Notes: generated from the letters alone by a model not told the origin. A DNA stretch of 64,000 bases from Streptomyces lincolnensis (GCF_001685355.1 NZ_CP016438.1:248001-312000), one strand, 5' to 3'; counted from the first letter of the stretch, positions 28,083-37,629 are shown. Numbers and translations: made by a program.

Positions 28083-28736
28083 ATGGCCGAGCACTCCTTT
28101 CTGACCGCGGTGCGCGAGTCGTACGACACGGTTGCCGTCGAGTACGTCGAACGCGTCCCGCCTCCCGCCGAGATGGACCCGCTGTCACGCGCGATGCTGG
28201 CGGGGTTCGCCGAGTTGGTGCGGACGGCCGGTCTGGGGCCGGTCGCGGACCTGGGATGCGGCCCCGGCCGCGTGACCGCGCACCTGGCCGGGCTGGGGGT
28301 GTCCGCCTTCGGCGTCGATCTGTCACCGAAGATGATCGGGCTGGCCCGCCACGCCTATCCGAACCTGCGGTTCACCGAGGGCTCGATGACCGCGCTGGAG
28401 ATGAGGGACGACGAACTCGGCGGCATCCTGGCCTGGTACTCCACCCACCACACGCCCCCGCAGTGGCTACCGGATGTGTTCGCCGAGTTCCACCGCACGC
28501 TCGCACCCGGCGGCTACCTGCTCTGGGGAGACTATGTCGGCGATGAACGGTTGCAGCCGACCCACGGCTATGGCCGTCCGGTGTCCTACGAGTCGTACCT
28601 GCTGCCCCTGGACCGCATCATCGGCCTGCTGGACCAAGCCGGACTCGTCGTCACCGCGAGACTGGAGCAGGAGCCCGGTGGACGCGTGAACAGACCCCGC
28701 GCCTGCCTCCTGGCCCGCAAGCCCGAAGCGCCCTGA
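28083..28736 (+). CDS. SAM-dependent methyltransferase, class I
   Basis: 217 residues. Motif I VADLGCGPGRVTAHLA (residues 56-71), acidic motif II AFGVDLSPKM, a motif III-like HRTLAPGGYLLWGD. Type 11/25 methyltransferase fold; substrate unknown. TAGGGT at about 28070 lies 8 bases before the ATG and no ribosome site exists, so the message is probably leaderless. Element B and the divergent NTF2-like gene are immediately upstream. Confidence 0.85.
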   Translation: MAEHSFLTAVRESYDTVAVEYVERVPPPAEMDPLSRAMLAGFAELVRTAGLGPVADLGCGPGRVTAHLAGLGVSAFGVDLSPKMIGLARHAYPNLRFTEGSMTALEMRDDELGGILAWYSTHHTPPQWLPDVFAEFHRTLAPGGYLLWGDYVGDERLQPTHGYGRPVSYESYLLPLDRIIGLLDQAGLVVTARLEQEPGGRVNRPRACLLARKPEAP

Positions 28737-28817
28737 CGGGGCTCGTTGTGGTGAGGGTGAACTGACGTAGCGGTCCTGATCCGATGCACACCCCGGGCGC
28801 CCGCACTCACGTAGTAC

Positions 28818-28861
28818 GACCATCGCGCTCCGGCATCCACTGATGCCGGAGCGCGATGGTC
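28818..28861. terminator. Strong bidirectional terminator
   Basis: A perfect 20-bp stem with a 4-base loop (CACT at 28838-28841). It lies between the convergent methyltransferase and secreted-protein genes. Confidence 0.85.
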
Positions 28862-28876
28862 GGTCTGCCGGTTTGG

Positions 28877-29362
28877 CTACCACCAGTCCGTGCACTGCAC
28901 GGCCTGGCCGCCCCCGCCGCCGCAGGCGCGGAACCGGTAGTTCGGGTTGCTGTCCGTCACTCTCGCGGCGCTGGTCAGTTGATGACCGTCGCGGGTTGCC
29001 TTAAATGGTCCGCACTGGATGTGGACACGATTGCCGTCCAGCGTCCAGTCCATCCAGATCTCGTCTCCCACACGCGGGACCGCGAGCGCGGCGAAACCGT
29101 AGACGTCACCGTCGATCCTGGCAGCTCCCAGACCGATGCGCCCAACGAGCCCTTGGGGGTCGGAGGGGCGCAGCACTTTGTCCGCAGGGCCGGCGGCGAC
29201 ACCAGTCTGGTTGTCGGGGATGTCGCGGAAGCCGTTGGCTCCGCGCTCGCAATCCGACCGGGCCGCCAGCGCCGTACCAGGCGTAGCGACGGTGACTCCG
29301 CCTGCCAGCAGTACGCCGGCGACGGCAGTGGTGGCTACTTTGGCAATTGCACGTCTGGTCAT
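28877..29362 (-). CDS. Small secreted protein of unknown function
   Basis: 161 residues. Sec signal peptide MTRRAIAKVATTAVAGVLLA with cleavage after TALA near residue 34. The mature domain of about 127 residues has four Cys (SDCERG, IQCGPF, FRACGGG, QCTDWW), probably two disulfides, and a VGDEIWMDWTLDGNRVH strand pattern. The Gly-rich C-terminal block ends in WW. It resembles small exported actinobacterial proteins without a named family. The ATG at 29362 has GGGGAAGG 7 bases upstream. Confidence 0.8.
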   Translation of the reverse strand: MTRRAIAKVATTAVAGVLLAGGVTVATPGTALAARSDCERGANGFRDIPDNQTGVAAGPADKVLRPSDPQGLVGRIGLGAARIDGDVYGFAALAVPRVGDEIWMDWTLDGNRVHIQCGPFKATRDGHQLTSAARVTDSNPNYRFRACGGGGGQAVQCTDWW

Positions 29363-29669
29363 GACGATGCCTTCCCCTTGGGTGACGAACAGCGAGTACA
29401 GCTCAAGCTGTGGGCACCGCGTACCGAACCCGGGCGGTGCCGTTGTCAGGCAACCACGGGAGACGGGATCACTGTCCTGACACCTGTCAGGCTGTGCTGA
29501 AGCGATGGGTGTGAATACCCCTCGGGCTTGAACGGAGTTGTCCTCCCCGCCCAGGATCTCTGGCGGAACACGCTCTGCCCCGCTTCGCCTTACGGGACCG
29601 CGCACTCGGGATGGAAATCTGTTCCCATCGAGTGAGTGAGCAGGGACTTCGGCACGGTACAAAGGACGT
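29363..29669. other. Divergent intergenic region
   Basis: 307 bases between the secreted protein and MarR genes; promoters for both must lie here. TACAAA just upstream of the MarR start could be a -10. No clear MarR palindrome found by eye. Confidence 0.4.
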
Positions 29670-30206
29670 ATGCCGGAGCGTGAGACCCCCGCGGGGGCGA
29701 TGGACGATGTTGACGTGGTGACCCGTGCGGTGCTGGACGCTTCGCGGCTGCTGATGGCGCTCTCCGCCCGCTCGCTCGCCGCGGTCGAAGAACGTGTGAC
29801 GCTTCCGCAGTTCAGGATGCTGGTGGTGCTGTCCGCGCGCGGGGCCACCAAGCTGGTCACGCTCGCCGACCTGCTCCAGGTGGCTCCCTCTACCGCGATG
29901 CGGATGGTGGACCGGCTGATCGCGGCCGGGCTGGCCGACCGGCACCTCAACCCCGACAACCGCCGCGAGACCCTTCTCCAGCTCACCGAGGAAGGCCTGC
30001 GCACCGTCGAGGCCGTCACCACCCGACGGCGCACCGAGATCGCCACGATCGTCGAACGGCTCACGCCGGTGCAGCGCCTGGCACTCACGCAGGCCCTCGC
30101 CGCCTTCAACGAAGCCGGGAGAGAGCTCTCGGATCCGGCGCTCGACGCCACGGAACCGCACCCACTGGGCTGGGCGGTGGACCTCCCCATGGCCCGCGAC
30201 GCCTGA
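29670..30206 (+). CDS. MarR-family transcriptional regulator
   Basis: 178 residues. The MarR winged helix spans about 45-120: LPQFRMLVVLSARGATKLVT, recognition helix QVAPSTAMRMVDRLIAAGLA, and wing DNRRETLLQLTEEG. The C-terminal dimerisation helices include FNEAGRELSDPA. The start at 29670 has AAAGGA only 3 bases away; the ATG ten codons on (29700) is an alternative. The ligand and targets are unknown. Confidence 0.87.
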   Translation: MPERETPAGAMDDVDVVTRAVLDASRLLMALSARSLAAVEERVTLPQFRMLVVLSARGATKLVTLADLLQVAPSTAMRMVDRLIAAGLADRHLNPDNRRETLLQLTEEGLRTVEAVTTRRRTEIATIVERLTPVQRLALTQALAAFNEAGRELSDPALDATEPHPLGWAVDLPMARDA

Positions 30207-30224
30207 CAGGGTGACAGACGAATA

Positions 30225-30250
30225 CCGGCGGTGGGAGATTCCACCGCCGG
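30225..30250. terminator. Hairpin terminator
   Basis: CCGGCGGTGG, loop GAGATT, CCACCGCCGG: a perfect 10-bp stem between the convergent marR and DUF1996 relic. Confidence 0.8.
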
Positions 30251-30271
30251 CTTGTCGTCACTGCCTCGGGG

Positions 30272-30603
30272 CTACTGGCAGTCCTGGCCGTTGTTGATGC
30301 ATTCGACCATCTGCTTCATCGTGCTTTCGTCGAAGAAGTTGAGGAAGTCGTTGTGGTCGGTGATCGGCTTGTGCAGCTGGTCCGGGAAGCTGTCCACCGC
30401 GAACGGGTTCACGACCTGTCCGTTCTGGATCCGCGGGGCCGGAACGTCGTAGACGAGACGGGCCTGGAGCTGGGGGATGGCCTGGAAGCCGTTCGAGCAG
30501 GTGCCGTCCGCTTCCACGAAGTCCACGTGGGTGCGGTGGTTGGCGCTGTCGCTGTTCTGGGCTTTGCCATAGGCGACGATGAGTACACGTCGGCTGGTGT
30601 CCA
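30272..30603 (-). pseudogene. DUF1996 protein, C-terminal remnant
   Basis: About 110 residues from an ATG at 30603: [20 protein letters not shown], then [20 protein letters not shown] and a terminal Cys pair ([10 protein letters not shown]). This is the end of the DUF1996 fold. Family members have a signal peptide and about 250 further N-terminal residues, which are missing here; the upstream sequence is unrelated. Probably cut by the rearrangement that brought in the copper genes. Confidence 0.65.
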
Positions 30604-30827
30604 TGCCCGATGACAGCACATGCACAGGCGTGGCGCCGCACCGGGCACATGGTGCATGCGGCCACGGAGGCCGACTGTGCCCGCGCCCGGGGGGGGAAGC
30701 GTGACGCACGCCATACAGACGTGCGGAACTCCACCTTCTCCGGGCCCGACTTCTGTAAACGGTACGGCCACGGAGACCCAACGCCCTTCCCGTGCCCGAG
30801 CCATCGGAACAGAGGTAAGGAGCCCCG

Positions 30828-31070
30828 ATGATGGAAGAGCCCCAGCAGCCCTCCCCCGAGAAGGATTCCGCCCTGCGGAGACTGGTGCCGCCGCCCGCCC
30901 TCTGCGGGTTCCTGCTCCTGCTCGCCCTGGTCTTCACGGGGTCGTACGCCACCGGAGCAGCCGTCGACCCCGTTGCGCCCGATATGCAGCGCTCCGGAAC
31001 GAGCGGCGGCGCTGGCGGCATGGACATGGGCGACATGGGCAGCATGGGCATGGACGGAAGTGGCGGCTGA
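30828..31070 (+). CDS. Small membrane protein with Met-rich tail (copper island)
   Basis: 80 residues: a single membrane helix [20 protein letters not shown] (about 24-43), then an outward tail ending [18 protein letters not shown], with Met-X-Met clusters that typically bind Cu(I). AAGGAG lies just upstream of the tandem ATGs. The stop overlaps the copper ATPase start as TGATG, so the two are co-translated. A metal-delivery or metal-buffer role is inferred. Confidence 0.8.
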   Translation: MMEEPQQPSPEKDSALRRLVPPPALCGFLLLLALVFTGSYATGAAVDPVAPDMQRSGTSGGAGGMDMGDMGSMGMDGSGG

Positions 31071-33361
31071 TGACCACGGAACCAGCCACATCCGTGGTGA
31101 CCACCGACCTGACCGTCGGTGGGATGACCTGTGCGGCGTGCGTGCGGCGGGTGGAGAAGAAGCTCGCGAAACTGGAGGGCGTGACCGCGACGGTCAATTT
31201 GGCCACCGGGGGCGCCAGGGTGAGCCATCCGCCGCATGTCAGCCCCGACGAACTCATGGCGACGGTCGAGCGGGCCGGGTACACGGCCGCACTGCCCGAA
31301 CCGCCGAAACAGCGGCGCGAGGAGGGGCAGGACGGGGAGTCCGACGGCACCCGGCAGGAGCTCGAACGGCTGGTGATCACGGCGCTGCTCGCGGTGCCGG
31401 TGGTCGTGCTGTCCATGGTGCCCGACCTTCAGTTCCGCGCGTGGCAGTGGCTGTGCTTCGTACTGGCCACGCCGGTCGCGGTGTGGAGCGCGTGGCCGTT
31501 TCATGTGCGGGCGCTGCGCGGGCTACGGCACTCCGCGGCGACCATGGACACCCTGGTCTCGTTGGGCGTGGCGGCGTCCTACGCCTGGTCGGTGTACGCA
31601 CTGCTCTTCGGCGGTGCGGGCGAGCTGGGCATGACGATGCCCTTCAGCCTGATGCCCGAAGCCTCTGACGGCGCGGCGCACGTCTACCTCGAAGTGGCTG
31701 TCGTCGTCCCGCTGTTCGTGCTCACAGGGCGGTTCCTGGAGGCGCGGGCCAGGAACGGCACCGGGGCGGCCCTGCGGTCGCTCGCCCAACTCGCCGCGAA
31801 GGAAGTGGCGGTACGCGAGGATAGGGCCGAGCGGCTCATCCCTGTCGAGGAGTTGAGGGTCGCGCAGGTCTTCGTCGTCCGCCCCGGCGAGCGCGTCGCC
31901 ACCGACGGCGAGGTGACCGAGGGCAGTTCCGCCGTCGACCTGTCCCTGGTCACCGGTGAAAGCGAGCCGGTCGAGGTCGGACCGGGTTCGGCCGTGGTCG
32001 GCGGGGCGGTCAACGTCGGCGGACTGCTGCTCGTACGGGCTACCGCGGTCGGTGCGGACACCCAACTGGCCCGTATCACCCGGCTGGTGACCGAGGCTCA
32101 GGTGGGCAAGGCGCGGGCGCAGCGGCTGGCGGACGCGGTGGCCGGGGTGTTCGTGCCGGTGGTGCTGGCGCTCGCCGTGACCGTGCTCGGGTTCTGGCTG
32201 GGCGCCGGGGCCGACCCGCAGGCCGCCATCACCGTGTGCGTGGCCGTCCTGGTGGTGGCGTGCCCGTGTGCGCTGGGGCTGGCCACGCCGACCGCGCTGA
32301 TGGCCGCCACCGGGCGCGGTGCGCAGCTCGGTGTCCTGGTCCGGGGCCCGCAGGCCCTGGAGGGGTTGCAGCACATCGACACGGTCGTGCTCGACAAGAC
32401 CGGCACCCTCACCTCCGGCCACATGACCGTTGCCCGGGTCACGGCCGTGCCGGACGGTCTCGGGCGCGAGGCGGTGCTGCGGCTGGCCGGTGCGGTGGAG
32501 CAGGGCTCGGAACACCCACTGGGCCGGGCCATCGTCACGTACGCCACGGGAGTGCCCCCGCGCGACCCTGTTCGAGCGTCGGGTGAAGCCGGGCAGGGCG
32601 CACTGCCGGAGGTGAGCGGCTTCGCCGCGACCGCGGGGCGCGGCGTGCGCGGCCGGGTCGAGGGGCGGCTGATCGAAGTCCTCGCGCCGGACGGGGAGTT
32701 GCCCACAACCCTCGCCGAAGCCCTGCGCGCGGCGGAGTCCGGCGTCAACACCCCGGTCCTGGTCCGCGTCGACGGGGCCGCCGAGGCGCTGATCGAGGTC
32801 GGAGACGTCGTACGCCCCGGCAGCTACCAGGCCGTGGACCGGCTGCGGCGCCTCGGTGTACGCCCGGTGCTCGCCACCGGCGACCGGGAGGCACCGGGGC
32901 GGGCGGTCGCGGCCGCGCTCGGCATCGAGGAGGTGCACTCGCGCTGCACTCCCGAGGACAAGGCCGGCCTCGTACGGGAGTTGAGGGAACAGGGCTACCG
33001 GGTCGCGGTTGTCGGCGACGGCGTCAACGACGCCGCCGCACTGGCCGGAGCCGACCTCGGCATCGCCATGGGCGGTGGCACGGACGTGGCGATCGGGGCC
33101 GCCGACGTGACACTCGTACGCGGTGACATCGAGGCGCTGGGCGACGCGGTCCGGCTCTCCCGGCGCACCCTGGGCACGATCCGCGTCAACCTCCTGTGGG
33201 CGTTCGGGTACAACGTGGTGACCGTGCCGCTCGCCATGGTCGGACTGCTCAACCCGATGCTCGCCGCGGCGGCGATGTCGGTGAGCTCCCTGCTGGTGGT
33301 CGGCAACAGTCTGCGCCTGCGGGCCTGGCAGCCGTCGCGGGCCCGGGGCGGCACCCGATGA
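31070..33361 (+). CDS. Copper-translocating P-type ATPase (CopA-like)
   Basis: 763 residues. One N-terminal heavy-metal domain with GGMTCAAC (C21, C24); eight membrane helices; transmembrane metal site CPC (398-400) in [11 protein letters not shown]. Phosphorylated D442 lies in DKTGTLT. HP motif SEHPLG, hinge [10 protein letters not shown], and [16 protein letters not shown] in the last helix, a Cu(I) ATPase signature. It exports copper from the cytoplasm. Overlaps the Met-rich small protein upstream and the PCuAC-like gene downstream, so the three form one unit. Confidence 0.93.
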   Translation: MTTEPATSVVTTDLTVGGMTCAACVRRVEKKLAKLEGVTATVNLATGGARVSHPPHVSPDELMATVERAGYTAALPEPPKQRREEGQDGESDGTRQELERLVITALLAVPVVVLSMVPDLQFRAWQWLCFVLATPVAVWSAWPFHVRALRGLRHSAATMDTLVSLGVAASYAWSVYALLFGGAGELGMTMPFSLMPEASDGAAHVYLEVAVVVPLFVLTGRFLEARARNGTGAALRSLAQLAAKEVAVREDRAERLIPVEELRVAQVFVVRPGERVATDGEVTEGSSAVDLSLVTGESEPVEVGPGSAVVGGAVNVGGLLLVRATAVGADTQLARITRLVTEAQVGKARAQRLADAVAGVFVPVVLALAVTVLGFWLGAGADPQAAITVCVAVLVVACPCALGLATPTALMAATGRGAQLGVLVRGPQALEGLQHIDTVVLDKTGTLTSGHMTVARVTAVPDGLGREAVLRLAGAVEQGSEHPLGRAIVTYATGVPPRDPVRASGEAGQGALPEVSGFAATAGRGVRGRVEGRLIEVLAPDGELPTTLAEALRAAESGVNTPVLVRVDGAAEALIEVGDVVRPGSYQAVDRLRRLGVRPVLATGDREAPGRAVAAALGIEEVHSRCTPEDKAGLVRELREQGYRVAVVGDGVNDAAALAGADLGIAMGGGTDVAIGAADVTLVRGDIEALGDAVRLSRRTLGTIRVNLLWAFGYNVVTVPLAMVGLLNPMLAAAAMSVSSLLVVGNSLRLRAWQPSRARGGTR

Positions 33362-33879
33362 CCGGACAGCGCCTGTGGCGCCCGACCCGCCGCCGAGTCA
33401 CCGGCAGCCTGATCGCCGCGCTCGCGCCCGTCGCCGCGTGCAGCGTGGCCCTCGGAGGCCTCACCACCTGGGTCGCCCGGGGCAACGCGGGCAGCCCCGC
33501 ACGGATCGCGGTCACCGACGGGCGCGTCCTCCTCCCGTTCGGCGGCGCCCGGGACACCGCCGCGTTCTTCCGCATCGCCAACTCCGGCGGCGCGGACGAC
33601 CGGCTGCTGAGGGTCACGTCCTCCGCCACCGGCGGCGACGCCACACTCAGCCGCCACCGCATGGCCGGCGCACGGGCGGCGTACGGCCAGACGGTGGATT
33701 CCGCCGCCGTCCCGGCCGGCGACGGCCTCGCCATGTCTCCGTTCGGCACCGATGTGACCGTAAGGGCGAAGGAGACATGGCGCGAGGGCGACCTCGTGCC
33801 GTTCACACTGCACTTCGCGCGCAGCGGTCGGATCACGGCCCTTGCGGTGGTGGTCCTCCCGGGCACGAGCGGGGCGTGA
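33358..33879 (+). CDS. PCu(A)C-like copper chaperone
   Basis: 173 residues. Basic N-terminus, one membrane/signal helix (SLIAALAPVAACSVALGGLT), then a cupredoxin-like DUF461 domain: DTAAFFRIANSGGADDRLLR and DATLSRHRMAG. Canonical PCuAC has H(M)X10MX21HXM. Here the first His-Met pair (RHRM) remains, but the second HXM reads FGTDV, so ligation is altered. The start overlaps the ATPase stop as ATGA. It probably receives copper outside the membrane. Confidence 0.75.
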   Translation: MTGQRLWRPTRRRVTGSLIAALAPVAACSVALGGLTTWVARGNAGSPARIAVTDGRVLLPFGGARDTAAFFRIANSGGADDRLLRVTSSATGGDATLSRHRMAGARAAYGQTVDSAAVPAGDGLAMSPFGTDVTVRAKETWREGDLVPFTLHFARSGRITALAVVVLPGTSGA

Positions 33880-33971
33880 CCGGTGGCCTGCCCGGTGGAC
33901 TCGACGCGGACACGGCAGTGTTCGGCGTGCTCCGCGTGTGCCCGCACGGATCGTGACCGCGCAGGCAGGCG

Positions 33972-34745
33972 ATGAGACGCGCTGTGACCTGCGCGGCGAG
34001 CAGCCTGCCCGTTGGCATGTTCTCCCCCACTGGTTCGGGAGCTGGGCGATGTGCGCGCACGCTACGGGCCGAGGTGTTCGCGGCCGTCTGCGTGCTGCTC
34101 GCGGCCGTCGGCCACGTCCTGATGTCCGGCACCACCGTCCCATGGTGGGCACTGACGGCCGGACTTGCCGTCACGGGCGGTGCGGGCTGGAGCCTCGCGG
34201 GCCGTGAGCGCGGACTTCCACTGGTCGTATCCCTGGTCGTGGTCACCCAGGGCGTGCTCCACTCTGGCTTCGAACTCGCGCAGTCGACCGCCACGGGCGC
34301 GACCGGACCGGACACCATGCCGTCCGACTCGCGGGGCCCGGGACACGCCATGGAGTCCATGGGCCACGACATGAGCGCCATGCCCACCCACTCCATGGGC
34401 ATGGGTCACATGGCCACGGACCACGCGACGCACCTGGGACATGTGGGCTCGATGGGCCATGACATGGGCGGCATGTCGTCGTTCGGCATGCTGGCCGCCC
34501 ATACGCTCGCCGCGCTGCTGTGCGGCCTGTGGCTGGCCCATGGGGAGCGTGCCGCGTTCCGTGTCATGCGGGCCGTCGCCGGCCGGCTGGCCGCACCCCT
34601 GCGGCTGCTGTTCGCTGTGGTGACACCGCCACGCCGACTGCGCGTACGGCTACACCGTCTTCGCTCGGAACGGGTACCGCGGCACCTTCCTCTCGTTCAC
34701 TCGATCACTCCTCGCGGGCCTCCGACCGGGACCGCTGTCGTCTGA
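33972..34745 (+). CDS. His/Met-rich polytopic membrane protein
   Basis: 257 residues. Two or three hydrophobic helices (FAAVCVLLAAVGHVLMS; LPLVVSLVVVTQGVLHSG), then a loop of about 60 residues packed with His and Met (MESMGHDMSAM, MGMGHMATDHATHLGH), another helix (LAAHTLAALLCGLWLA) and a basic tail. The loop looks like a copper sponge. Such proteins follow copA-PCuAC in other Streptomyces. The start (ATG 33972) is uncertain, with no strong ribosome site. The basic C-terminal tail is not conserved-looking. Confidence 0.7.
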   Translation: MRRAVTCAASSLPVGMFSPTGSGAGRCARTLRAEVFAAVCVLLAAVGHVLMSGTTVPWWALTAGLAVTGGAGWSLAGRERGLPLVVSLVVVTQGVLHSGFELAQSTATGATGPDTMPSDSRGPGHAMESMGHDMSAMPTHSMGMGHMATDHATHLGHVGSMGHDMGGMSSFGMLAAHTLAALLCGLWLAHGERAAFRVMRAVAGRLAAPLRLLFAVVTPPRRLRVRLHRLRSERVPRHLPLVHSITPRGPPTGTAVV

Positions 34746-34946
34746 GACAGCCGGTTCCCCGGGGCCACAGCCAGGTGTCGTGTCGTCGACACCCGCGCCT
34801 CGGGTATCGGCCGTATGCGTCGTACGGCCGTCTCCCCTTCACTTCCGGACCCGTCCGCAGACGGTGTCACGCGACCGTCGTGCCTGAGCACGGTCGTGCG
34901 CGCGCGCCGCTGTGCCGGATGCCGGATGACCCGAGAAGGACATCAG

Positions 34947-35576
34947 GTGATCACTCCTGTTCCACCCGCCTCCCGCGACAGACGCAGAGAGGCGGACAAA
35001 GAGGATGCGGTGGCCTCGTCCGACGAGTCGACGACCGCCTGGGCGCTCGCCGCCCGCGCCGGAGACCCGGCCGCCGTCGAGCGATTCGTACGAGCCCTGC
35101 ACCCCGACGTCGTCCGTTATGTCGCACATCTGTCCTCCGACCCCCAGGCCGCCGATGACCTGGCCCAGGACACGTTCCTGCGGGCACTGGGCAGCCTGCA
35201 CCGGTTCGAGGGGCGCTCCTCGGCGCGGACGTGGCTCCTGTCCATCGCCCGCCGCGCGGTGATCGACAGTTACCGGTACGCCGCCGCCCGGCCACGTCTG
35301 TGCGGCGCGGACGACTGGAGCGTGGCGGTCGAACACGCCCAGCCGAACGGTCTGCCCGGCTTCGACGACGGCGTCGCGCTGCTCGACCTGCTGGACGCAC
35401 TGCCCGACAAGCGCCGTGAGGCGTTCGTTCTCACCCAGTTGATCGGGCTGCCCTACGCGGAGGCGGCCGAGGCCAGTGGCTGCCCCGTCGGAACGGTCCG
35501 CTCACGCGTGGCCCGTGCCCGGGCGACGCTCATCGAGCTGCTTGCCGAGGCTGAGGCGACGCCGATGGCCGCGTGA
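34947..35576 (+). CDS. ECF RNA polymerase sigma factor
   Basis: 209 residues. Region 2 spans about 30-100 (LHPDVVRYVAHLSSDPQAAD, DLAQDTFLRALGSLHRFEGR, SARTWLLSIARRAVIDSYR). Region 4 reads ALPDKRREAFVLTQLIGLPY and AAEASGCPVGTVRSRVARAR. The GTG at 34947 is preferred, with GAGAAGGA 6 bases upstream. No anti-sigma gene is adjacent. Its place directly after the copper genes suggests metal or envelope stress control, but no promoter evidence ties them. Confidence 0.88.
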   Translation: MITPVPPASRDRRREADKEDAVASSDESTTAWALAARAGDPAAVERFVRALHPDVVRYVAHLSSDPQAADDLAQDTFLRALGSLHRFEGRSSARTWLLSIARRAVIDSYRYAAARPRLCGADDWSVAVEHAQPNGLPGFDDGVALLDLLDALPDKRREAFVLTQLIGLPYAEAAEASGCPVGTVRSRVARARATLIELLAEAEATPMAA

Positions 35577-35733
35577 CCGAAGGGCGCCGGTGCCGTCCGT
35601 CCGAAGCGCGGGCCGGTGCCCTTCCTCTCGCCGAACAGTTCGGATCGCCGGACAGTACCGAGCACCGACCCCTTCCGAGCACCCCATGGATGACAGTCAC
35701 GCGCAGGATGATGCGCGTACGAGCGAGGTCGCA

Positions 35734-36720
35734 ATGAACAGTCCGGAGCATATGAGCGGGCAGGAGCCCCACCTGGTGCTCATCGTGCTCTACGACGGAG
35801 TCCAGAGCCTCGGCTTCTCAGGGCCCGCCGATGTCTTCGCCGCGGCGGACGAGGTGAGCTCAGGAAGCTGCCGGTACGAGGTGCGGACGGCCTCCCTGAA
35901 CGGCGGTCCAGTCCGCGCGTCCGGTGGCCTCACCGTCCGGCCGGACCACGGCACGATGGACGTGGCCACGGCCGGCAAGGTCGGCACGCTGATCGTGCCG
36001 GGCGCGGACGGTTTCCCTGTCCGCGATCGGGCGATCGTCGAAACGGTGGGTTCCCTGGCCCTGCGGGCCAGGCGCGTGGCCTCGGTGGGCACCGGCGCCT
36101 TCCTCCTCGCTGATGCCGGGCTTCTCGACGGCCGCAGGGCGGCCACGCACTGGGAGTTCGCCGACGAACTCGCCCGTCGTTTCCCGGCGGTCACGGTCGA
36201 CGCACGGGACACGGTGGTACGGGACGGCCGCTTCACGACCTCAGGAGGCGGCGCCGCCTCCGGCCTCGACCTGGCACTCACCCTCGTGGAGGACGACCTG
36301 GGCGACGAGGCCGCCCAGCAGATCGCCAGGGCCCTCGTCACGTACCACCGCAGGCCGGGCGGTCAGCTCCAGTTCACCGAACCGCACGGCCCCGACGCAC
36401 ACAGCCCGGCACTGCGCGCGGTGCAGCGGCGGATCCTCGCCGACCTGAACGGCGACCTGTCGATCCGCTCTCTGTCCCGCCAGGCAGGCCTCTCCGAGCG
36501 CCACTTCACCCGCCTGTTCCGCGCTCAGGTCGGCATGTCGGCGCGGGAGTACATCGAGCGGGCCCGAGTGGTGGCCGCCTCCCGCCTCCTCACCGAGACG
36601 TCCCGCAGCCTCGGGGCCGTCGCTTGCGAGACGGGGTTCGGGACACAGGCCACGATGCTCAGGGCGTTCCGGCGGGTGCTGCGGGTCTCGCCCCTCGACT
36701 ACCGGGAGCGCTTCTCGTGA
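35734..36720 (+). CDS. GlxA/AraC-family regulator with DJ-1/PfpI-like domain
   Basis: 328 residues. The N-terminal DJ-1-like fold (about 8-185) includes LVLIVLYDGVQSLGFSGPAD and GTLIVPGADG. The usual nucleophilic elbow Cys is replaced: ASVGTGAFLLADAGLLDGRR has Gly-Thr-Gly. The C-terminal AraC double HTH reads LSIRSLSRQAGLSERHFTRL and VACETGFGTQATMLRAFRRV. The ATG at 35734 has GAGG 5 bases away; an upstream ATG at 35686 has none. Ligand unknown. Confidence 0.87.
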   Translation: MNSPEHMSGQEPHLVLIVLYDGVQSLGFSGPADVFAAADEVSSGSCRYEVRTASLNGGPVRASGGLTVRPDHGTMDVATAGKVGTLIVPGADGFPVRDRAIVETVGSLALRARRVASVGTGAFLLADAGLLDGRRAATHWEFADELARRFPAVTVDARDTVVRDGRFTTSGGGAASGLDLALTLVEDDLGDEAAQQIARALVTYHRRPGGQLQFTEPHGPDAHSPALRAVQRRILADLNGDLSIRSLSRQAGLSERHFTRLFRAQVGMSAREYIERARVVAASRLLTETSRSLGAVACETGFGTQATMLRAFRRVLRVSPLDYRERFS

Positions 36721-36848
36721 CACGGAGGTACTGCCGATCCGGCATGCGTTCGCTTCCCTCCGCCGCCGTGCCGCGGCGGCGTGGTGGTGGGTTCCATGAC
36801 CGCTTCTCCTCGGTCGGGTTCCGGCGGGTACCGCCTGCTGAGGCCCTA

Positions 36849-36888
36849 CACTCACCATCGATAATCAGCCACCCCGACGTAAGCAATG
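36849..36888 (+). promoter_or_regulatory. Shared HxlR-type element, copy D
   Basis: CACTCACCATCGATAATC (36849-36866) followed by CACCCCGACGTAAGCAATG (36870-36888), a diverged version of the A/B/C block. It lies 14 bases upstream of HxlR copy 2. Confidence 0.5.
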
Positions 36889-36901
36889 TGGGGATGAACG
36901 C

Positions 36902-37270
36902 ATGCCACAGCTTCCGGCCTTCGATGTCATGACGGCGACCTGCCCGTCCCGCACGTCACTCGCCCGCATCGCCAACAAGTGGACGGCCATGGTGGTCATC
37001 GCCCTCAGCGCCGGCCGCATGCGCTTCCGCGACCTGCGCGCCACCGTCGACGGGATCAGCGGCAAGGTCCTCACCGAGACCCTTCGAGACCTGGAACGCG
37101 ACGGACTCGTCACCCGACACATGTACGCCGAGGTCCCGCCCAGAGTCGAATACGAACTGACCCCACTGGGGCGAACCCTGCACGCTCCGCTTCATGCACT
37201 GGCTCTCTGGGCCGAGGAACACATGGCCCAAGTACTCGCAGCACGCGAGAGCTACGACGCCCGCCAGTAA
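36902..37270 (+). CDS. HxlR-family transcriptional regulator (copy 2)
   Basis: 122 residues. The DNA-binding core is nearly the same as copy 1 at 15613: ATCPSRTSLARIANKWTAMV, MRFRDLRATVDGISGKVLTE, ERDGLVTRHMYAEVPPRVEY. Cys near residue 14 again precedes the fold. The DNA is also highly similar over the whole gene, so duplication was recent. No NTF2-like gene remains beside it, but an orphan copy of the element lies about 320 bases downstream. A minus-strand start with GAGGAG near 36798 opens only 32 codons, perhaps the stub of a lost divergent gene. Confidence 0.87.
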   Translation: MPQLPAFDVMTATCPSRTSLARIANKWTAMVVIALSAGRMRFRDLRATVDGISGKVLTETLRDLERDGLVTRHMYAEVPPRVEYELTPLGRTLHAPLHALALWAEEHMAQVLAARESYDARQ

Positions 37271-37588
37271 CCGTGGCGGGTCGGTCTCGGGCAGGCAGCA
37301 GGATCGCGGTGTTCGGAAGTGCGCGGTAGCCCGGCCCGCACGATCAGCGCGGTCCCGAGGGCATGCCGCGGCCCCGGCGGCCGATACGGGGACCGCCGGG
37401 GCCGCTTGGTGTCGCCCGGGCACTCGGGGGGATGGGATTCCGGACGACAGTTCGGGGGCACATCGGCCAAGTGGCCGCTCACGAGAGCGATTCCAGGGCC
37501 TTCGGGCTCAGTTGCCGTCCCGAGAGACGTCCTTGCCCTCCTGGGCGACACATTTCCTCGGTACGTCGAGCCGTTCTTGGCGCCACCC

Positions 37589-37629
37589 ATGTTCACGATC
37601 CAAAACCGGTCACCTCAACGTAACCAATG
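37589..37629. promoter_or_regulatory. Shared HxlR-type element, copy C (orphan)
   Basis: ATGTTCACGATCCAAAACCG-like left half (weakened dyad) and an intact CACCTCAACGTAACCAATG (37611-37629), identical to copies A and B. A GTGATGCACGTCAC-like stretch follows, as in A and B. Confidence 0.5.

Noticed and set aside
28877..30244. A 455-codon minus-strand frame containing the small secreted protein
   Set aside because: The true start is the Sec signal peptide at 29362; the rest is antisense to marR.
30610..30831. Short + strand frame before the copper operon
   Set aside because: No ribosome site or conserved motif; the sequence looks like rearrangement filler.
37252..37596. Minus-strand gene under element C
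   Set aside because: Its translation shows no NTF2-like or other motif and no ribosome site.
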